A stretch of DNA of 33,778 bases from Methanobacteriota archaeon (lineage in GTDB: Archaea; Thermoplasmatota; E2; DHVEG-1), in the NCBI GenBank assembly GCA_026394495.1, contig JAPKYE010000107.1:1-33778 (forward strand), read 5' to 3'. Each line of letters starts with the position of its first letter. The first letter of the stretch is position 1. The notes beneath the pieces were generated by a model. The model was not told where the DNA came from. It did no database searches and saw only the letters and a list, made by a program, of their open reading frames with translations. A program made the translations under genes and the position numbers. Of this stretch, positions 1 through 7,920 are shown piece by piece.

Positions 1-258
1 ACCAATCTGAACAGATTCTGTTTTTAAATCATCTCGATCAATCGTATTTTCTATTGTGAGACCAGATTTATCTGAGGCTAACAACTTTACGACGGTATCT
101 TCAGGAACAAATGAAGAATCCTTACCAGAAAGACCAATGCCATCTTTGTTTTCCTGCAGGGTCATAGGAATCGACTGAGATGATGCAAGAGAAGAAAATG
201 ATGTTGTAAGTAAACATATGCATATCAATAGGCCTGCTGTTTTTATTCTGTTTTCCAT
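1..258 (-). CDS. Secreted protein of unknown function, N-terminal fragment
   Basis: The reading frame is open from an ATG at 258 down to base 1, so the gene runs off the window after 86 codons. It starts MENRIKTAGLLICICLLTT, a classic signal peptide with a basic N-region and hydrophobic core, and cleavage is likely near the ALA-like segment SSLASS. The rest of the visible part (for example SFVPEDTVVKLLASD) is hydrophilic and I do not recognise a family. The start is supported by a GGTGAT ribosome-binding site 8 bases upstream and a TATA-like CTATATAAA (plus-strand 296-304) about 40 bases upstream. The product is probably exported. Function cannot be judged from this fragment. Confidence 0.75.
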   Translation of the reverse strand, partial: MENRIKTAGLLICICLLTTSFSSLASSQSIPMTLQENKDGIGLSGKDSSFVPEDTVVKLLASDKSGLTIENTIDRDDLKTESVQIG

Positions 259-295
259 ATCTAATCACCATATTAATCATAATATTTATATTAAA

Positions 296-305
296 CTATA
301 TAAAT
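296..305 (-). promoter_or_regulatory. TATA box for the partial secreted-protein gene
   Basis: CTATATAAA on the plus strand reads TTTATATAG on the minus strand. It lies about 40 bases before the ATG at 258, followed by a GGTGAT ribosome-binding site, which is the expected archaeal geometry for a leadered transcript. Confidence 0.45.
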
Positions 306-365
306 TTCAGTACGATGTTTTAAATATTTAATTGTTTTTAAGTTCATTATTGTAGTGTTCTCTAA

Positions 366-443
366 CTTTTATTTAAATAGTGTTGTACAACTGTTACCTA
401 TCAAAATGGAAGGAGAAACATGTTTTTGCATGATTATGTTTAA
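366..443 (+). other. Orphan promoter, palindrome, RBS and 7-codon ORF
   Basis: In the otherwise gene-free stretch 259-555 the plus strand has a TATA-like TTATTTAAATAG (about 368-379). The perfect palindrome GTTGTACAAC follows at 382-391. Next comes a strong ribosome-binding site GGAAGGAG, then ATG at 420 and a frame that closes after seven codons (MFLHDYV). This is the full front end of a gene with no gene behind it. It may be the remains of a deleted gene or a very short peptide or RNA unit. Low confidence either way. Confidence 0.25.
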
Positions 444-555
444 CTCCATGTCAACAAAAGGTTAAAAACAGGTTCAGATTGACGCATCTCCATATTGGAA
501 AATGGGTAATTATGGCCTGGTTCATTCTTATTGTTTCCAGGATCCTGTATCCCGA

Positions 556-2604
556 TCATTTCGGCAAATTAAACTGCGTGTTTTTAAAAAACGTAAAATC
601 TAGATTCTCCCAATCATTGAAATCGCCAGGGCCATGGGTCCCATCAGAGTATCCAAGGATTTTATATGTGTAGAAATAATTCAGGCAACTCTTATAATTG
701 CGGTAATTCCAATATTGTTTTGAGAAGAGCATCGTATCAATCATGTTGTCGATGCCACCATACACATCTGCGATTAATCCAAACGTATGTCCGAGCTCAT
801 GAACTGAACCGCCGACGATGAGTCGATCCCGTGTGTACGATGGTTGTTTCTCCTGAAGAGTTTGTGCAGATATCTCAAATGAGTCAAGTTCATCCCAACC
901 AATAAACGTATGTCCTGCTCCTGGGCCTTTATCGCAGATGAATGCATAGTGGAAAATACCTTTTCGTGGGTTATTCAGATCATTGTGTAGGAAGTAGTTC
1001 CAGTAGAAATCCCGCAGATCAGCATACGAAAATTGGGGTGTATATGAGATTTCTTCGCCGCCCCCTAGTTCACCCATGTCGACATGAAGAGTAATTTCGT
1101 TCTCTGCAAACAACTGTTTTACCTCGGTGAGTAATGCTTGTGATGGTTTGTTTATTAGGCCATCTGGGGATTGCATCCAGTCGATCTCAAGGAAGACATC
1201 TTTTTTGAAGGGATTGGCACCCCATTGATCCATGTAGCATTCTTCTATGTTGTTTAATCCATCGTGATCTGGGTCAAGTGCAAGATGATTATCAGAAACA
1301 TACGGGTCGTACCCATATTTTTCTTCCCAGATATCTGGTGCACCGTCCCCATCGCTATCTTGACCGGGAATAACAATAGGTTGATATCGGGACGTCGGCA
1401 GAGAAACAGGGAACCGCGTCTCATCAATATTCCATCCTGCTCCTGCAGATTTCACCGATAGTCGAAGGAAAGGTATTGTCGTAATTTTACTTTGTTTTTT
1501 ACCAAGTATTCGATCTTGTATCAATCGTTCTCTATGTGCGGGTCCAAAAATGGATCCCCACCAGTTTTTCCCTGCGGAACATTTGGATTTTTCAGCATAC
1601 AACCCAAAGAGTGAGTCGTAGATGTTGTTGCTGATGAGGGTGCAGCTGCTATTTGTTGCATGAATACTGTATCTCATGTTTTTGGTGATCGTACTTTGCG
1701 TGATGAGGACGTCTTGCGCGTCATCCATTTTTATTCCAAAATGCGTGTTCCATAGGATATCTGTCTGAGTGATGACTATGTTTGAGCAATTTTTGGTTCT
1801 GATGCCAAATCCGTTGTGATCTGCTATACATTTTGAGAGTGCAATATCATGGCAGAACTCAAGGAAAAATCCGCCTTGGTTGTCATTGTTGTTGTATGCA
1901 GTGCATTGAGAAAACGTGCAGATGCTTGAGTTGTTTAGGAAGAATCCGATCCCGTTTGTGTGTGCGTAACAACCGATGATGTTGATATGATGTGACCCTT
2001 GGCTGTTAAGTCCTATTGCATTATGGCAAAAGAGGGTCTCTATGATTGTTGTATATGATGATTCTCTAAGATAAACGCCTTCGCCATTGTTATGAAATGA
2101 ACAGTTTTGTATCAGGTTTCCCTGTGTCTGGTTGATATAAATTCCGGTTTTTGTTCGATAGATGATACAGTCTGCAATTGTGACATTTTGTGTGTTGATC
2201 ATGATGCCAGCATCATTCATATATCCGCCGGAGTTTCTGACGGTAAGATTTGTTATTGTCACATGATCTGCAATAATTGATACTACGATGTGTGAGTATC
2301 CGCCGTCGATGATTGTGCTGTTTTTGTGTTCTCCGTTGATGGTCAGGGTTTTGTTGATGCGTATTTGTTCGTAGTATATTCCTTTGTACATGTAGATGGT
2401 GTCTCCTTGTGTGGCGTTGTCTATTGCTTCTTGTATATGTTGGTAGGGATGTGTTGTTGTACCATCCCAGGGACCTATTGTGTTGTTGTCGTCAACGTAG
2501 ATTGTTTTAGCCATAGTGGTTTCGTTGGTGTTCATGGCATTGATCGGTATGATGGCTAATAAAAAAAGAATAAGTATTGCAGTAGCTTTTGTATGAGTAA
2601 TCAT
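556..2604 (-). CDS. Secreted beta-helix (NosD-like) / calcium-repeat / zinc-metalloprotease-like protein
   Basis: The 682-residue protein begins with a signal peptide (ATAILILFLLAIIPINA, residues 7-23). Residues about 33-350 are right-handed parallel beta-helix (PbH1/NosD-type) repeats. They open with KTIYVDDNN and a PYQHIQEAIDNA block and end with the NWWGSIFGP signature seen in archaeal NosD-like proteins. Residues about 416-466 hold thrombospondin-type-3-like calcium motifs (DSDGDGAPDIWEEKYGYDP and DPDHDGLNNIEE). The last third carries HELGHTFGL at 602-610, an HExxHxxG zinc-peptidase motif, followed about 40 residues later by SCLNYFY, which resembles a met-turn. It is therefore likely an extracellular calcium-stabilised metalloprotease with a carbohydrate-binding-like helix; the protease family is not certain. 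No good ribosome-binding site precedes the ATG. A minus-strand TATA (2631-2642) lies about 32 bases upstream, so the mRNA may be leaderless. Confidence 0.85.
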   Translation of the reverse strand: MITHTKATAILILFLLAIIPINAMNTNETTMAKTIYVDDNNTIGPWDGTTTHPYQHIQEAIDNATQGDTIYMYKGIYYEQIRINKTLTINGEHKNSTIIDGGYSHIVVSIIADHVTITNLTVRNSGGYMNDAGIMINTQNVTIADCIIYRTKTGIYINQTQGNLIQNCSFHNNGEGVYLRESSYTTIIETLFCHNAIGLNSQGSHHINIIGCYAHTNGIGFFLNNSSICTFSQCTAYNNNDNQGGFFLEFCHDIALSKCIADHNGFGIRTKNCSNIVITQTDILWNTHFGIKMDDAQDVLITQSTITKNMRYSIHATNSSCTLISNNIYDSLFGLYAEKSKCSAGKNWWGSIFGPAHRERLIQDRILGKKQSKITTIPFLRLSVKSAGAGWNIDETRFPVSLPTSRYQPIVIPGQDSDGDGAPDIWEEKYGYDPYVSDNHLALDPDHDGLNNIEECYMDQWGANPFKKDVFLEIDWMQSPDGLINKPSQALLTEVKQLFAENEITLHVDMGELGGGEEISYTPQFSYADLRDFYWNYFLHNDLNNPRKGIFHYAFICDKGPGAGHTFIGWDELDSFEISAQTLQEKQPSYTRDRLIVGGSVHELGHTFGLIADVYGGIDNMIDTMLFSKQYWNYRNYKSCLNYFYTYKILGYSDGTHGPGDFNDWENLDFTFFKNTQFNLPK

Positions 2605-2630
2605 TCTATGTCAATTATATATGGTGGTGG

Positions 2631-2642
2631 TTATACATAAAT
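2631..2642 (-). promoter_or_regulatory. TATA box of the beta-helix protease gene, probably leaderless
   Basis: Read on the minus strand, TTATGTATAA is centred about 32 bases before the ATG at 2604, and no GGAGG-like element lies between. That spacing puts the transcription start near the start codon. Confidence 0.4.
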
Positions 2643-2760
2643 TTGTCTCTATAATATTGTCTTGGTGAGCTATTGTTTCTCTTCTTTTACCCCTATGTGT
2701 TTTTCTTTGAAATGTGGCAAAGTTTTTGGAAATGGCATCATTTTTTTAAAAATATAGAAA

Positions 2761-2816
2761 AGTATTTATATTATTACATACAAATATAATACATGTAAGA
2801 TGCTAGCAACTAGCAT
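2761..2816 (+). promoter_or_regulatory. Promoter with palindromic operator of the 42-residue gene
   Basis: A TATA-like AGTATTTATATTA begins at 2761. The perfect inverted repeat ATGCTAG-CAA-CTAGCAT follows at 2800-2816, around or just after the expected transcription start. A dimeric repressor bound there would block the promoter, so an operator is a reasonable inference. It could also form a short RNA hairpin. Confidence 0.4.
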
Positions 2817-2843
2817 TAAAGAAACGAAAGGAAGGAAAAAAAC

Positions 2844-2972
2844 ATGTTGATTGTTGGACTCGTATCGACAAGAGAAGAACAATATGAAATACGATGCGTA
2901 GCAGAAATGGTGATCCTCGGAGAACGAATCAGATACCTTGCCAGACAGACAAAACAATATATGGAGAAATAA
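2844..2972 (+). CDS. Small conserved-looking protein, 42 residues, unknown function
   Basis: ATG at 2844 opens a 42-codon frame closed by TAA at 2970-2972. It is preceded by the purine-rich ribosome-binding site GGAAGGAAA and by a good promoter. The product begins MLIVGLVSTREEQYEI, continues with VAEMVILGERIRYLAR and ends TKQYMEK. It would be a short beta strand followed by an amphipathic, charged helix, soluble, with one cysteine. It converges on the RAM-domain gene with five bases between the stops. The signals upstream are better than chance and the sequence looks protein-like, so I call it real. I do not recognise a family. Confidence 0.55.
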   Translation: MLIVGLVSTREEQYEIRCVAEMVILGERIRYLARQTKQYMEK

Positions 2973-2977
2973 ATCTC

Positions 2978-3223
2978 TTAGGTCCCTGCAAGGCTTTTCG
3001 TACCAATCAGCGTCTTCGTATCCATAACTCCTTTTATAGAACGGATTTTACGGATCACAACACCGCCGAGAGAATCAATATCCGCACATTCCATCTTCAC
3101 CAAGATATCAAACTCGCCAAACAGCGGATGAACCTCAACGATCTCTGGAATCTTCCCTAATTGCTCAAAAACCGTCTTTTCATAGAGCGGACTTATACTC
3201 AATAACGCAAATCCAATCGCCAT
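2978..3223 (-). CDS. Stand-alone Lrp/AsnC ligand-binding (RAM) domain protein
   Basis: The 81-residue product begins MAIGFALLSISPLYEKTV. It shows the pattern of the Lrp/AsnC effector-binding domain: beta strand, helix FEQLGKIPEIVEVH, the family-typical PLFGEFDILVKME, then a helix and the strand GVMDTKTLIG. No DNA-binding helix-turn-helix is present, so it is the small stand-alone version common in archaea. These form ring-like oligomers that bind amino acids or partner with full Lrp proteins. I chose ATG 3223 because AGGGTG sits four bases upstream and domain homologues start there. A GTG at 3250 in frame would add nine residues. It diverges from the HemK-like gene across a shared 65-bp promoter region. 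Confidence 0.85.
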   Translation of the reverse strand: MAIGFALLSISPLYEKTVFEQLGKIPEIVEVHPLFGEFDILVKMECADIDSLGGVVIRKIRSIKGVMDTKTLIGTKSLAGT

Positions 3224-3288
3224 GGAACACCCTAATACTATTTCTATCACTTATAGTTTTCCTTCAAGTAAAAAGGACCCCCGTCTCT

Positions 3289-3921
3289 ATGACATCACAT
3301 CCTGTGAATCAGATCTTTTCTTTCAACGGACTTTCCATCGAATTTCATGGCTCAGTTTACGAACCTGCAGAAGACACCTTTCAACTCCTCGAAGCAATCA
3401 AGATTACCCCAAAAGAAACAGTCCTTGAAATTGGGACCGGCTGCGGCATTATCGCTCTTGACTTAGCACGGCAAGGTTGTAGTGTCGTTTGTACTGATAT
3501 TAACCCTTATGCAATTGAACTCACCCATCGAAACATTGAACGAAATCGCCATCTGTTAAAAGGACACATTGACGTAAGACTAGGAGATCTGTTCTCACCG
3601 GTACAAAAAGATGAACGATTTTCCGTAATGGTGTTCAACCCACCGTATCTGCCTACAAAAAAAAAGGATCGAATAGGCGGGGATGGATGGTTTGATGTTG
3701 CAACAGATGGAGGACTTACTGGTCTTTCTGTGACGAAACGATTCATACAAGAACTCCCTAGATATCTTTCTTCAGACGGCCGAGCATATTTTGTGTTCAG
3801 TTCACTTTCGGATCGAGACATTCTTAATCAATATCTTAAGAAGATAAATGCACAGGCAGAGGTCGTTCTCAGTCGGTGTTTTCATGATGAACTTATCGAT
3901 ATTTATCGTATAACGTTGTAA
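3289..3921 (+). CDS. HemK/PrmC-family glutamine methyltransferase (archaeal Mtq2-like)
   Basis: This is a 210-residue SAM-dependent methyltransferase. VLEIGTGCG (45-53) is the SAM-binding motif I. NPPY (117-120) is the signature that binds the amide to be methylated. VYEPAEDTFQLLEA (23-36) is the N-terminal signature of the eukaryotic/archaeal HemK2 (Mtq2) subgroup, which lacks the bacterial PrmC N-terminal domain. The expected role is N5-methylation of the GGQ glutamine of release factor aRF1, probably with a Trm112-like partner not encoded here. No ribosome-binding site is clear. TATA-like ACTTATAG at about 3249-3256 lies about 35 bases upstream, so a leaderless or near-leaderless mRNA is plausible. 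Confidence 0.88.
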   Translation: MTSHPVNQIFSFNGLSIEFHGSVYEPAEDTFQLLEAIKITPKETVLEIGTGCGIIALDLARQGCSVVCTDINPYAIELTHRNIERNRHLLKGHIDVRLGDLFSPVQKDERFSVMVFNPPYLPTKKKDRIGGDGWFDVATDGGLTGLSVTKRFIQELPRYLSSDGRAYFVFSSLSDRDILNQYLKKINAQAEVVLSRCFHDELIDIYRITL

Positions 3922-3972
3922 TACATCGAAACGAGGTGGTTTATAAACACTTTTTATTTGATGTCGCCCGTA

Positions 3973-3986
3973 AAAATTATATACTA
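3973..3986 (+). promoter_or_regulatory. TATA box of the small winged-helix regulator gene
   Basis: AAAATTATATACTA lies about 50 bases before the ATG at 4032. Between them is a strong GAGGAGGCGTG ribosome-binding site six bases from the start. Confidence 0.45.
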
Positions 3987-4031
3987 CGTGTGCATATGGT
4001 ATGTTAACAAGTAACTGAGGAGGCGTGAAAA

Positions 4032-4346
4032 ATGGAAGAAAGAAATAAAACAACCATAACAAGCGTCGCAGAAAAAGAAATAGATCTTCTCACAAGACAC
4101 ATCGACATCCTCAAAACCGTACGCGACCAAGGACCAATCGGCATCATCAGACTCTCGCAGGTAACCGGCCAACCCCAACACATGGTAAGATACTCACTGC
4201 GAACCCTTGAACATGGCGGTGTGATCAAACCATCCCCATCAGGAGCAATCGTCACAGACAAAGTCCACGAAACACTCGGAACACTTGACACAACCATCGA
4301 TGACATCATCACCCACATGCACGAACTTAAGAAAAAACTAAAATAA
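4032..4346 (+). CDS. Small winged helix-turn-helix transcriptional regulator
   Basis: The product is 104 residues. Residues about 15-75 form a winged helix: helices LLTRHIDILKTVRDQG and IGIIRLSQVTG, recognition helix QPQHMVRYSLRTLEHGG, and the wing VIKPSPSGAIVTDK. The C-terminal 25 residues (TLDTTIDDIITHMHELKKKL) look like a dimerising coiled coil. It resembles the small one-domain archaeal wHTH proteins that act as local DNA-binding regulators. There is no ligand or phosphorylation domain. The start is fixed by the GAGGAGG ribosome-binding site. Its target is unknown. The next gene, 118 bases downstream, has its own promoter containing an inverted repeat that could be its operator. Confidence 0.8.
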   Translation: MEERNKTTITSVAEKEIDLLTRHIDILKTVRDQGPIGIIRLSQVTGQPQHMVRYSLRTLEHGGVIKPSPSGAIVTDKVHETLGTLDTTIDDIITHMHELKKKLK

Positions 4347-4403
4347 AAAAACCAGTCCCTAAACTTTTTCAAAATACAAAGAAGAGGCGACAATATTCTT
4401 AAA

Positions 4404-4418
4404 TATTAGTAGCTAATA
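4404..4418 (+). promoter_or_regulatory. Inverted repeat TATTAG-TAG-CTAATA in promoter
   Basis: A perfect six-base-arm palindrome overlaps or follows the TATA-like element TTCTTAAATATTAG in front of the PKD membrane protein. It has the same layout (arms around a 3-base spacer) as the palindrome at 2800-2816. It could be an operator for the winged-helix protein encoded just upstream; that link is inferred. Confidence 0.35.
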
Positions 4419-4464
4419 ATGGTAGCTCTATTACTTGAGAAAGTATAAAAGGAGATAAATAACC

Positions 4465-5418
4465 ATGAACCTAATAAAACCACTTATTTTACTCATCGCA
4501 TTGAATTTTCTATTGCTAGTAGCCTCTTCTGCAATAGCTACAGACAACGAAGTGACAATTCAAGATGAACGAGGAGATGTATATGTCATTACTGAAGAAA
4601 GTGCAGATATCGCGGATTTTGATAACCTTCCAACAACAAATGAAAAACCAAATATCGATATCAAAGAAGCCACCTATCAAAAAGCTGTGGGAAGTAAACA
4701 AGTAACATTGACATTAGATGTATATGGTTTAATTGAAAATGCAGGAGATCTTGACGATCCTCTTTCATCGATTAATTTTATCTCCTATTCATTTGAACTT
4801 ATTACTACTTTAAACGGAGAAGAAGTATCATATCAAATTATATATGTCAATCAAAAATGTATCTTAACTCGTGATATGACTGATGACGAGAATGTTACTG
4901 GTTTTACTAATAATAATGAACGTCTAAGCATTCCTTTTGACCTATCAGATGCTGCAGAGACCTACAAATCACTCAGTACTGAGACAACAGAATTTGATTT
5001 ATCCTCATCTAATCCGGGATATTATATGGATATTTCTCCAAATACATTTCCCTTATCTGTTACTGCAGGCTACTCTTATGAAGGAGTTGCAGGAGAAAAC
5101 ATTGAGCTCTCTGGAACTGCAATGGGTGGAACGAAACCATATGTTTCCTACCAATGGGATTTCGGCGATGGAAGTACCTCGAACGAACAAAATTCGACAC
5201 ATGCTTATGCCGCGGCTGGAGAATACAACGCTACCTTGACCGTTACCGATAATGCAGGTTTAACAGAGATCGATATCGCAACGGTCACGATAATTGAGAA
5301 TAACAACAACGGAAATCATAACGATGGAGAATCAGACTTTCCTTTTTTCTTTATTGCAGTTATTGTAATCATTGTGATCATAGGTACTGCAATCGTCATC
5401 TACATCCTGCGCAGATAA
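4465..5418 (+). CDS. Secreted, membrane-anchored PKD-domain surface protein
   Basis: The protein is 317 residues. A signal peptide (1-26, LILLIALNFLLLVASSAIA) precedes a beta-rich N-terminal domain (about 28-190) that I cannot assign, with strands such as QVTLTLDVYG and FISYSFELITTLNGEE. Residues about 200-277 are a PKD domain with the diagnostic YQWDFGDGS and AGEYNATLTVTDNAG. An Asn/Asp-rich linker (NNNNGNHNDGESD) leads to a single C-terminal transmembrane helix (293-315) ending in RR. It therefore displays its domains outside the cell, anchored at the C terminus. GGAGAT lies nine bases before the ATG. It is probably adhesive or structural. Confidence 0.85.
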   Translation: MNLIKPLILLIALNFLLLVASSAIATDNEVTIQDERGDVYVITEESADIADFDNLPTTNEKPNIDIKEATYQKAVGSKQVTLTLDVYGLIENAGDLDDPLSSINFISYSFELITTLNGEEVSYQIIYVNQKCILTRDMTDDENVTGFTNNNERLSIPFDLSDAAETYKSLSTETTEFDLSSSNPGYYMDISPNTFPLSVTAGYSYEGVAGENIELSGTAMGGTKPYVSYQWDFGDGSTSNEQNSTHAYAAAGEYNATLTVTDNAGLTEIDIATVTIIENNNNGNHNDGESDFPFFFIAVIVIIVIIGTAIVIYILRR

Positions 5419-5424
5419 AACAGC

Positions 5425-5475
5425 CATACTTTTCTTATTTTTTTCTTTGTTTTTCTATTTCTATCTATTGCGCTA
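5425..5475 (+). terminator. T-rich terminator after the PKD protein gene
   Basis: Several T runs (TTTTCTTATTTTTTTC, then TTTTTC, then TATTTC) follow the stop codon without a hairpin. This matches the poly-T type of archaeal terminator. Confidence 0.4.
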
Positions 5476-5518
5476 TCTTTTTATGTGACTATTTGATGAC
5501 AGTCTCAAGAGGTTTTTC

Positions 5519-6862
5519 ATGAGTGAGAAAGAGAATAAATATGCGTATACAAAAAAAACTGCGTGGGAGACGTTCTCAAAAGAACAAATAAAAAACGCGT
5601 TTCTTTTTGCAGAGGATTATAAAATTTTTCTTAATTGCGCAAAAACAGAACGAGAAGCAATCCGAGAGATACATGATCTTGCAAAAAAACACAAGAAACA
5701 CATAATCCTTAATCGTGAAAAAGCAGCGGCGATCATTGTCCCTGGGAAAAAACCGGTTCATGATGGTGTCCGTATCGTGATATCTCATGTGGATTCTCCT
5801 CGCCTTGACCTCAAACAAGTACCCCTGTATGAAGACACTGAAAGCAATCTTGCAATGCTTGAAACCCATTACTATGGTGGAATAAAAAACTTTCATTGGT
5901 TGACGATCCCTCTTGCGTTACATGGTGTTGTTGTGAAAAAAGACGGAAAAAAAATAACGTTTTCTCTTGGGGCTCATGAAAACGACCCTGTCTTCTGTGT
6001 CTCAGATTTGCTACCTCATCTATCCCATGAGGTACAAGATCAAAAGAAAATAAATGAGGCGATCAAAGGGGAAAGTCTGGATATCGTCGTTGGAAATAGA
6101 CCTGCTAAAGGATCCTTCAAACAAAAGATTAAAGCCGCAATACTTGACACGTTATACAAAGACTATGGGTTAACTGAAGAGGATTTCATCTCTGCAGAGC
6201 TTGAAGCAGTCCCTGCCTACAAAGCACGAGATGTTGGGTTTGATCGATCGCTCATTGGTGGATACGGTCAGGATGATCGTGTGTGCGCCTATGCCGCAGC
6301 ACGAGCAATTCTTGGTGTAGAAAAACCGTTATTTACTGCGATCGCTCTTTTTGTTGACAAAGAAGAAATCGGTAGCGAAGGAAACGCAACTGCTCAAGTG
6401 AACACGTTCCTGCGGTCACTCATCAAATCACTTGATCCTCATGTGGATGTTGATGGCGTCATGCTGAAATCAACGGTGGTTTCTGCGGATGTGAACTCTG
6501 CGGTGACCCCAAACTACACCGAGGTTTTTGAACTGAAAAATGCATCTGTTCTTGGAAGCGGTGTCACCATGTCAAAATACACCGGTCATGGCGGAAAAAG
6601 CGGCGCAAACGATGCATCCGCAGAATATGTTGGTGAGATCCGTACTCTTTTAAACAAGATGAAAATTCCCTGGCAGACTGGAGAAATAGGAAAAGTAGAC
6701 AAAGGCGGCGGTGGGACTGTTGCGAAATATTTTGCGAGACTCGGTATGGAGGTTGTTGATCTTGGAGTACCGGTTCTTTCTATGCATGCACCCTTTGAAA
6801 TCACTAGTAAAGTTGATGTGTACTCTGCGTACCTTGCATACAAAGCATTTCTTACAAGTTAA
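5519..6862 (+). CDS. M18-family aminopeptidase (aspartyl aminopeptidase type)
   Basis: The 447-residue protein is a two-zinc metallo-aminopeptidase, forming large cytosolic oligomers in this family and trimming acidic N-terminal residues from peptides. Visible metal and catalytic residues are H90 in ISHVDSPRLDLK, D252 in GQDDRV, E282/E283 in DKEEIGSEG, D324 in SADVNSA and H423 in SMHAPFE. The family signature NFHWLTIPLALHG is at 124-136. Length and motif order agree with M18 and with no other M20/M28/M42 group. There is no signal peptide. The start has a modest GAGGTT site. It sits upstream of the mevalonate operon in the same orientation but about 95 bases away, so it is probably a separate unit. 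Confidence 0.92.
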   Translation: MSEKENKYAYTKKTAWETFSKEQIKNAFLFAEDYKIFLNCAKTEREAIREIHDLAKKHKKHIILNREKAAAIIVPGKKPVHDGVRIVISHVDSPRLDLKQVPLYEDTESNLAMLETHYYGGIKNFHWLTIPLALHGVVVKKDGKKITFSLGAHENDPVFCVSDLLPHLSHEVQDQKKINEAIKGESLDIVVGNRPAKGSFKQKIKAAILDTLYKDYGLTEEDFISAELEAVPAYKARDVGFDRSLIGGYGQDDRVCAYAAARAILGVEKPLFTAIALFVDKEEIGSEGNATAQVNTFLRSLIKSLDPHVDVDGVMLKSTVVSADVNSAVTPNYTEVFELKNASVLGSGVTMSKYTGHGGKSGANDASAEYVGEIRTLLNKMKIPWQTGEIGKVDKGGGGTVAKYFARLGMEVVDLGVPVLSMHAPFEITSKVDVYSAYLAYKAFLTS

Positions 6863-6957
6863 GGAGAAACCTTGAGGAAAACCATAATATACTGATTTTC
6901 GTATTGTAACCACTCAAAAACAATGGGGAAGAAAAATTAAATAAAAATGTGGTATCA

Positions 6958-7896
6958 ATGAAAGCTGAGGGCGTTGGATTCGGAAAAGTAATCTTATTTA
7001 ATGAACATTTTGTGGTCTACGGGATCCCTGCGATTGTTTCTGCGATTGGGAAACATACGACAGCAAAAATAGAACCCTATGTGAATCCTGAGGTGAAACT
7101 TGAGGATAATCGGGGTGCGACACCAAAATACAAGGTCGATAAACTTGATCAGCAGAAAGAATCACTGAACCTTATTTTGAAGGCGATGAAGCTTGACCCC
7201 ATAAAAAAAGGCATGAAGATCGTTCTTGGTGGTGACCTGTATGCGGCAAGTGGAATCGGAGCTAGTGCTGCATCTTGTGTTGCTATTGCACGTGCCCTTG
7301 CGCAACACCATGATCTGACTCTTACTGATGAGCAGATCAATGCTATTGCGTTCGAAGGTGAAAAAGGGTACCATGGGACGCCTTCTGGAATTGATAACAC
7401 TGCGGCAACCTATGGTGGGTTGATCTGGTTTGAAAAAGGAAATCCTGATGTGATTGAACGAATCCCTATTCGCAACCCTATTGAAATCGTGATGGGAAAC
7501 ACAGGTAAAGTAACAAATACCGTTGCAGCGGTTGCCGGGGTAAAAGAACGCAAAGAGAAACATCCTGCGAGATACGCAGAGGTTTTTGATCGGGCAGAAA
7601 ACGTTGCGTATCTTGCGAAACGTGCGTTGATGGAGCATAATCTTGATGATATCGGCAAATTCATGAATGAGGATCATAAATTGCTGCAGCAGATAGAAGT
7701 ATCCTCTCGGGAGCTTGATTTTCTTGTTGATGTTGCTCGTGATAATGGTGCGATTGGTGCAAAACTCACTGGTGGCGGACTTGGGGGTAACATGATTGCG
7801 CTTACTCCTGGGAAAGCATTGCAGGAGCAGGTTGCAACAGCAATTGAAAAAGAAGGTTTTCAAGTGCTGAAAACCGTGATTGGTGCAGTTCGATAA
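6958..7896 (+). CDS. mvk: Mevalonate kinase (GHMP kinase family)
   Basis: The product phosphorylates mevalonate with ATP, the first committed kinase step of archaeal isoprenoid lipid synthesis. GHMP motifs are in order: N-terminal GKVILFNEHFVVYGIPAIV (the usual GEH reads NEH here), the phosphate loop GDLYAASGIGASAASC, and the C-terminal GAKLTGGGLGGNMIAL. The conserved segment GYHGTPSGIDNTAATYGG contains the catalytic Asp region. I start at ATG 6958. GTG at 6949 is in frame and would add three residues, but GGTAT lies just before the ATG and homologues begin MKA-like. The gene is followed after 24 bases by the UbiD-like gene, forming an operon. Confidence 0.93.
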   Translation: MKAEGVGFGKVILFNEHFVVYGIPAIVSAIGKHTTAKIEPYVNPEVKLEDNRGATPKYKVDKLDQQKESLNLILKAMKLDPIKKGMKIVLGGDLYAASGIGASAASCVAIARALAQHHDLTLTDEQINAIAFEGEKGYHGTPSGIDNTAATYGGLIWFEKGNPDVIERIPIRNPIEIVMGNTGKVTNTVAAVAGVKERKEKHPARYAEVFDRAENVAYLAKRALMEHNLDDIGKFMNEDHKLLQQIEVSSRELDFLVDVARDNGAIGAKLTGGGLGGNMIALTPGKALQEQVATAIEKEGFQVLKTVIGAVR

Positions 7897-7920
7897 TATA
7901 AAAGCTTAAGAGGGGAAAAA

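Noticed and set aside
7162-7863. 233-codon minus-strand frame inside mevalonate kinase
   Set aside because: It is a shadow of the kinase gene; no start signals and the sequence is not protein-like.
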